DNA of 8,778 nt, from contig DKEN01000103.1 of assembly GCA_002452515.1 (NCBI GenBank), positions 13,479 to 22,256 of the forward strand. Reading direction: 5' to 3'. Position numbers and translations under genes: made by a program. Below are positions 5,634 through 8,778 of the stretch, one piece after another (within the stretch, counting starts at the first letter, position 1; each line of letters begins with the position of its first letter). A model generated the notes under the pieces. That model saw only the letters and a list, made by a program, of their open reading frames with translations, made no database searches and had not been told where the DNA came from. Origin of the DNA: Spartobacteria bacterium UBA6821. Its GTDB lineage: Bacteria; Verrucomicrobiota; Verrucomicrobiia; Chthoniobacterales; UBA6821.

Positions 5634-6662
5634 TTAGACCTCTTCCTCCGAGCGGAGCTGACGGGAAAGCAGATCCTTCATCGCCTGCGCTGGGCTCTTC
5701 TCTTCGTCGAGAAGCGCTTTAATCTGATCGATAATCGGCGTCTCAACTCCAAGGCGACGGGCACAGTCATAGGCGCTGGCTGTCGTCGGCACTCCCTCGG
5801 CCACCATGGTCATCGAGTCCCGGATCATCCCAAGGGATTCACCGCGACCGATACGGAAGCCGACCTGATGATTCCGACTGCTGGAACTGAAACAGGTGAC
5901 CATCAGATCACCGATACCGCTCAATCCCCGAAAGGTTTCTCGCTCGCCTCCCATGGCCACACCAAGGCGTGTCATCTCGGCCAGTGAGCGGGTGACGATC
6001 CCAGCGCGGGCATTCTCCCCGAGACCGAGACCGTCCGAGACACCGGCGGCGATGGCAAAGATATTCTTGAGAGCACCTCCGAGTTGAACGCCCCGGGCAT
6101 CACTGCTCGTGTAGGGGCGGAACTTCGTCCCCTCAAAAAGCTGCTGTACCTGCGGCAAGACCTCGGGAATCGCCGATCCGATCACGCAGGCGGCGGGAAT
6201 CCCCCTCGCGATCTCTCCGGCCAGATTCGGCCCCGAGAGAACGGCACTTGTCGATCCGGGCAGATGTTCCGCGATCACCTCGCTCATCAGAAGACCCCGT
6301 TCCCGCTCGATCCCCTTTGTGCAGGAGACCAGGATCGTTTCCTTGCCGATTCCAATGCCTGCGAGTTGCCGCGCAACCTTGGCTAGATGCTTCGAGGGAA
6401 CGACCAGTAAAATCACCTTAGCTCCGGCACACTCGGCAAGCGATGCCGTCGGCTGGATCGTCTCCGGCAGGGCCACTCCCTGAAGATACTTCTCATTGGC
6501 CCGACTCGACTGCATGGCCGCGACATGAGCAGGATCATGGCCCCAGAGAGGGATGACGGCATGACCTGCCTTGGTGCGGCGGGCCATGAGCAGCGCAAGA
6601 GCAGTACCCCAGCCCCCGGCTCCGATCACACTCACCTCCGGAATGATTGAAAGCGTCTTCAT
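5634..6662 (-). CDS. gpsA: NAD(P)-dependent glycerol-3-phosphate dehydrogenase
   Basis: GpsA reduces dihydroxyacetone phosphate to sn-glycerol 3-phosphate in the cytoplasm, the entry to phospholipid synthesis. The Rossmann glycine motif GAGGWG is at residues 14-19. VVPSKHL (87-93), SCTKGIE (113-119) and LSGPNLAGEI (142-151) carry further conserved cofactor and substrate contacts. GALKNIFAIAAG (196-207) holds the catalytic Lys (K199), and GLSGIGDLMVTCFSSSSRN (246-264) is the second family signature with the nucleotide-contacting Arg. The 342-residue length fits the family. The start ATG overlaps the plsY stop by four bases (ATGA, 6659-6662), so the two are translationally coupled; a weak AAGG lies about 12 bases upstream. 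The product is the substrate of the upstream gene's enzyme, PlsY, so the operon forms one short pathway. It ends convergent to the prepilin gene with an inverted repeat between. Confidence 0.97.
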   Translation of the reverse strand: MKTLSIIPEVSVIGAGGWGTALALLMARRTKAGHAVIPLWGHDPAHVAAMQSSRANEKYLQGVALPETIQPTASLAECAGAKVILLVVPSKHLAKVARQLAGIGIGKETILVSCTKGIERERGLLMSEVIAEHLPGSTSAVLSGPNLAGEIARGIPAACVIGSAIPEVLPQVQQLFEGTKFRPYTSSDARGVQLGGALKNIFAIAAGVSDGLGLGENARAGIVTRSLAEMTRLGVAMGGERETFRGLSGIGDLMVTCFSSSSRNHQVGFRIGRGESLGMIRDSMTMVAEGVPTTASAYDCARRLGVETPIIDQIKALLDEEKSPAQAMKDLLSRQLRSEEEV

Positions 6663-7318
6663 GATTTCACTACCTTGCCCCCCGCGTTGTTTTTACGCTC
6701 AAAGCGCGGCTCCGTTCCCACCCGCAGCCGGGCGATATTGGAACGATGCCTCCAGACAGCGAGCGAGCACATCAGGATCGAGACCAGCAGGGCAAGCCAG
6801 TCGGCCTTGTGCAGACAAAAGAGAATCGTTGCCGCCAAGGGCAGCGCAAGGGAGGCGGCAAGGGAGGCCACCGAGACATATCGGGAAATAGTGAAGACCA
6901 GCATCCAAGTGCCAATGCAGAACAGAAAGGCCGAGGGGAAGAGTCCCACGATCACGCCGGCCGAGGAGGCGATTCCCTTGCCGCCTTTGAACTTCAGCCA
7001 GATCGGAAAGCTATGTCCCAGCAACGCAGCGAGCGCGGCAAGTGCTCCAGGTGCGGAAGCAGGGTGAATTCCAACTTGGGCGCTCCAGTGATTTGCCAGA
7101 ATTACTGGCAGCAGTCCCTTCAGAAAATCGATGAGAAAGACCGTGTATCCCCACGGCTTGCCGAGCACGCGCACCGCATTCGTCGCGCCGATATTGCCGC
7201 TTCCCTTCGTGCGCAGATCAACGCCGCAGCAACGCCCCGCCAGAAACCCTGTTGGGAGGGAGCCGAGCAGATACGAACCGAGCGCAATGAGAATCCAGGG
7301 AAGCACCATGACGAGCAC
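6659..7318 (-). CDS. plsY: Acyl-phosphate:glycerol-3-phosphate acyltransferase
   Basis: PlsY is an inner-membrane enzyme that transfers an acyl group from acyl-phosphate to glycerol 3-phosphate, giving lysophosphatidate. Visible family motifs are GSLPTGFLAG (19-28), KGSGNIGATNAVRVLG (38-53), the phosphate-binding KFKGGKGIASSAG (109-121) and the C-terminal WRHRSNIARLRVGTEPRF (189-206). Hydrophobic segments at about 4-26, 56-76, 90-108, 119-145, 147-168 and 173-189 fit the polytopic fold. The 219-residue length is typical. Two starts are possible: GTG at 7318, preceded at 8 bases by AGGTG, and ATG at 7309 (three residues shorter). The AGGTG favours GTG slightly. PlsY normally works with PlsX, which is not in the window. 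It diverges from msrB over a 63-base gap that should hold both promoters. Confidence 0.96.
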   Translation of the reverse strand: MLVMVLPWILIALGSYLLGSLPTGFLAGRCCGVDLRTKGSGNIGATNAVRVLGKPWGYTVFLIDFLKGLLPVILANHWSAQVGIHPASAPGALAALAALLGHSFPIWLKFKGGKGIASSAGVIVGLFPSAFLFCIGTWMLVFTISRYVSVASLAASLALPLAATILFCLHKADWLALLVSILMCSLAVWRHRSNIARLRVGTEPRFERKNNAGGKVVKS

Positions 7319-7381
7319 AAAAGAAACACCTATTAAATCGTCTGACTAGCGAAACCGAGCAGTTGGAGTAAACTCATAACC

Positions 7382-7972
7382 ATGGATTTGACCTTGTTCC
7401 GTCCCTTGCTGTTTCCACTTCTCCTCACCACCCTCTGTGCTTTGCACTCCACCCACGCCACTCCCATGACTGATTCCACCACCAATACCACTGTTTCCGT
7501 CCGCCTCGTCGGACCAGATGGCCAGCCCGGCCCGGTCGTTTCATCGCCCCGCGTTATCAAAACCGACGCCGAATGGGAGAAACAACTCGGCCCCGCGACC
7601 TACCGCATCCTCCGGGCCAAGGGAACCGAACCAGCCTTTTGCGGCAACCTCCTCGATAACCACAAAGAGGGAGTCTACTTCTGCGCCGGATGTGGCCTCC
7701 CGCTCTTCTCCTCCGGGGCGAAGTTCAATTCGGGCACCGGCTGGCCCAGCTTCTTCCAACCCTACGCGAAGGAAAACATCACCGAACTTCGCGACAGCAG
7801 CTTCGGCATGACCCGTACTGAGATTCTCTGCGCCCGTTGCGGCGGCCATCTCGGCCATGTCTTTGAAGATGGCCCGGCCCCGACAGGACTGCGCTACTGC
7901 CTCAACTCTGCCGCGCTTGTCTTCAAGGATAAAGACGAAGTGAAGAAAGAAGGTGCGGCTGACGCCAAGTAG
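7382..7972 (+). CDS. msrB: Exported peptide-methionine (R)-S-oxide reductase
   Basis: MsrB reduces the R-epimer of methionine sulfoxide in proteins. The core spans about residues 58-182. Structural zinc ligands are C101 and C104 (CAGC) and C150 and C153 (CARC). GTGWPSFF (118-125) and [12 protein letters not shown] (154-165) are signature segments, and the catalytic Cys is C173 in [11 protein letters not shown]. The usual resolving position in the GWPSF region is Thr119 here, so C87 ([11 protein letters not shown]) is the likely resolving Cys, as I recall for the Xanthomonas enzyme. Residues 1-27 look like a signal peptide (hydrophobic [17 protein letters not shown], then STHA), which suggests action in the periplasm. 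A start at M29 (7466) would remove it, but ATG 7382 is preferred because the hydrophobic core is well formed. A weak GGAG lies about 13 bases upstream. The gene stands alone, without msrA. Confidence 0.95.
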   Translation: MDLTLFRPLLFPLLLTTLCALHSTHATPMTDSTTNTTVSVRLVGPDGQPGPVVSSPRVIKTDAEWEKQLGPATYRILRAKGTEPAFCGNLLDNHKEGVYFCAGCGLPLFSSGAKFNSGTGWPSFFQPYAKENITELRDSSFGMTRTEILCARCGGHLGHVFEDGPAPTGLRYCLNSAALVFKDKDEVKKEGAADAK

Positions 7973-8047
7973 GAAGGTAAGACAGTAAAAGGTGGGGAGG
8001 CAGGATCCTCGTGAAGGTTGGGCGGGCGGTGGTGCATTGCAAGACCG

Positions 8048-8071
8048 GGCTTTTCATGCGGTTGAAAAGCC
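8048..8071. other. Perfect 8-bp hairpin downstream of msrB
   Basis: GGCTTTTC (8048-8055) pairs with GAAAAGCC (8064-8071) around an ATGCGGTT loop, 75 bases after the msrB stop. No T-run follows, so it is not a standard intrinsic terminator, though it may stabilise or end the msrB transcript. Its right arm overlaps the left arm of the next inverted repeat. Confidence 0.45.
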
Positions 8072-8139
8072 TGTAGCGTTCCGCTCATGAACACTTCCCC
8101 CGAGGTGAATCACACAGGAAGACCCCCGGAACGCAGGCT
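8068..8139. repeat. Bulged inverted repeat, 13 paired bases
   Basis: AGCCT-GTA-GCGTTCCG (8068-8083) pairs with CGGAACGC-AGGCT (8127-8139): 8 plus 5 perfect base pairs with a 3-base bulge on the left and a 43-base loop. Its left arm shares 8068-8071 with the preceding hairpin, so the two cannot form at the same time in one transcript. Confidence 0.45.
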
Positions 8140-8255
8140 CTTCTTTCGCAGAGGATTGACGTTGGAGAGGATTCTCTGGATCACCCTTAGGCCGCTCAGA
8201 GAGCATCTTGACCACGCCGCAAAACTCCAGCCATTTTGCTCTCATGGAACGATAT

Positions 8256-8274
8256 AGGCGGCATTCATCCGCCT
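8256..8274 (+). terminator. Possible intrinsic terminator
   Basis: AGGCGG-CATTCAT-CCGCCT is a 6-bp GC-rich perfect stem with a 7-base loop, followed directly by TGTTTC, a broken T-run. It could end rightward transcription from msrB before the next gene. The short stem and imperfect T-run keep this tentative. Confidence 0.35.
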
Positions 8275-8332
8275 TGTTTCACTGCTTTCTCCAAGCTACT
8301 TCTTGTTAGGGTACATTACGATCGACCACTAC

Positions 8333-8338
8333 TATAAA
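8333..8338 (+). promoter_or_regulatory. -10-like element directly before the last gene
   Basis: TATAAA ends 5 bases before the ATG at 8344. A sigma-70-like start would then fall at or just around the ATG, giving a leaderless or nearly leaderless mRNA. No -35 element at normal spacing is evident (TTGTTA at 8303-8308 is 24 bases away), so this may be chance in AT-rich DNA. Confidence 0.3.
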
Positions 8339-8343
8339 ATCAC

Positions 8344-8721
8344 ATGTGGGTTAAGAAATCTCAAAAAGAGATACAGAAACAATCACAGAAATCTAGGATT
8401 CTTGCTTCTCTAGGAGTAGCCGCAATAATCTTCTTAGGATCCGTTTTCACCAACGGAGGTGGCATCGGTTATGCAGTGAGAGGCACTTACTTCATTCACC
8501 ATCTATACGAGATTATCGACAACATCCCAATTGCTTTGCTAATCGGACTAATTGTTTGGCTGATTGGGTATTGGCTCCTGCCAAGACAGAATACTAATCA
8601 AGTCGTAATGTTCTGTCTAAAGTGCGAAAGCACAAAATTCGATGACGGAAACCTGAACTGTCTTTGTGGTGGTCACTTTGAAAATATAGTGACGATGAAG
8701 TGGGTGGAAAATTCAGAATAA
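8344..8721 (+). CDS. Small two-helix membrane protein with C-terminal Cys ribbon
   Basis: I do not recognise this 125-residue protein. It has a basic, Lys/Gln-rich N-terminus (1-18), a hydrophobic segment at about 19-36, a loop with HHLYEIIDN, and a second membrane helix at about 62-79 (IPIALLIGLIVWLIGYWLL). Its C-terminal domain, probably cytoplasmic, has C91-X2-C94 and C106-X-C108 followed by GG. This four-Cys pattern suggests a small zinc ribbon. Base composition differs sharply from the other genes: two sampled lines, 8341-8400 and 8581-8640, have 20 and 22 G+C of 60, against 34 of 60 at 7741-7800 in msrB. That, plus no Shine-Dalgarno sequence and no conserved partner, suggests recent acquisition. 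The ATG at 8344 is the first in frame after the TATAAA. The remaining 57 bases of the window hold no feature I can support. It is likely a real gene of unknown function. Confidence 0.65.
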   Translation: MWVKKSQKEIQKQSQKSRILASLGVAAIIFLGSVFTNGGGIGYAVRGTYFIHHLYEIIDNIPIALLIGLIVWLIGYWLLPRQNTNQVVMFCLKCESTKFDDGNLNCLCGGHFENIVTMKWVENSE

Positions 8722-8778
8722 ACTCGCAAGAAATACGCATTAATATAAAAAATATGTCCCCTAACCAATCACTGGAGC

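Larger units (their letters stand above)
7973..8343. other. 371-base gap with stacked hairpins, no gene seen
   Basis: There is no convincing coding region on either strand; a 63-codon minus ORF here has no recognisable motif. The gap holds three inverted repeats described separately (8048-8071, 8068-8139, 8256-8274). GC content falls towards the right end, where the AT-rich gene begins, and a -10-like TATAAA sits at 8333-8338. Confidence 0.6.

Noticed and set aside
6675..7336. Plus-strand ORFs of 130 and 196 codons across plsY
   Set aside because: They are antisense to a gene with all PlsY motifs; the translations are Arg/Gln/Gly-rich shadows.
8054..8245. 63-codon minus-strand ORF in the gap after msrB
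   Set aside because: It runs through the inverted repeats, has no motif, and its composition fits random translation.

Overview
The window looks like an ordinary chromosomal stretch of a bacterium from the PVC group, most likely a Verrucomicrobiota member. The taxonomic clues are a single-gene prepilin with the class III cleavage site and an H-X9-DG tail of the kind expanded in Verrucomicrobiota, Planctomycetota and Lentisphaerota, a bacterial RRM RNA-binding protein with a disordered R/G/S-rich N-terminus, and repeat elements of the 'CGCGGAGACGCGGAGA' and 'TGGAAGATGGAAGATGG' kind. No rRNA, tRNA, CRISPR array, transposase or phage gene was seen. This assignment is inference; no marker gene settles it.

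Layout, left to right: (1) an AsmA/DUF-type envelope protein on the + strand (3-1526); (2) a convergent gap with an imperfect palindromic repeat (1613-1706); (3) a minus-strand pair, an RRM protein (3410-2790) followed 38 bases later by miaA (2751-1774), whose MiaA carries an unusual in-frame low-complexity insert; (4) a 556-base divergent gap with several small hairpins; (5) a + strand pair overlapping by ATGA: an inner-membrane protein with one or two secretin-N/STN-like folds (3967-4977) and a type II secretion/type IV pilus-like prepilin (4974-5543); (6) a 12-bp perfect inverted repeat between convergent genes; (7) a minus-strand phospholipid operon plsY-gpsA (7318-5634), also joined by an ATGA overlap; (8) a divergently transcribed, exported methionine sulfoxide reductase B (7382-7972); (9) a 371-base gap with stacked hairpins; (10) an AT-rich small membrane protein with a cysteine ribbon (8344-8721), probably acquired.

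Functionally, GpsA makes sn-glycerol 3-phosphate and PlsY acylates it, so that operon supplies lysophosphatidate for membrane lipid. The RRM protein and MiaA both act on RNA and may share a transcript. The AsmA-like protein, the STN-like/prepilin pair and MsrB all concern the envelope or periplasm. Most start codons here lack a clear Shine-Dalgarno sequence. The least explained items are the STN-like/prepilin unit, the translated repeat inside miaA, and the AT-rich gene at the right end. I did not find convincing evidence for a wholly new multi-gene system.
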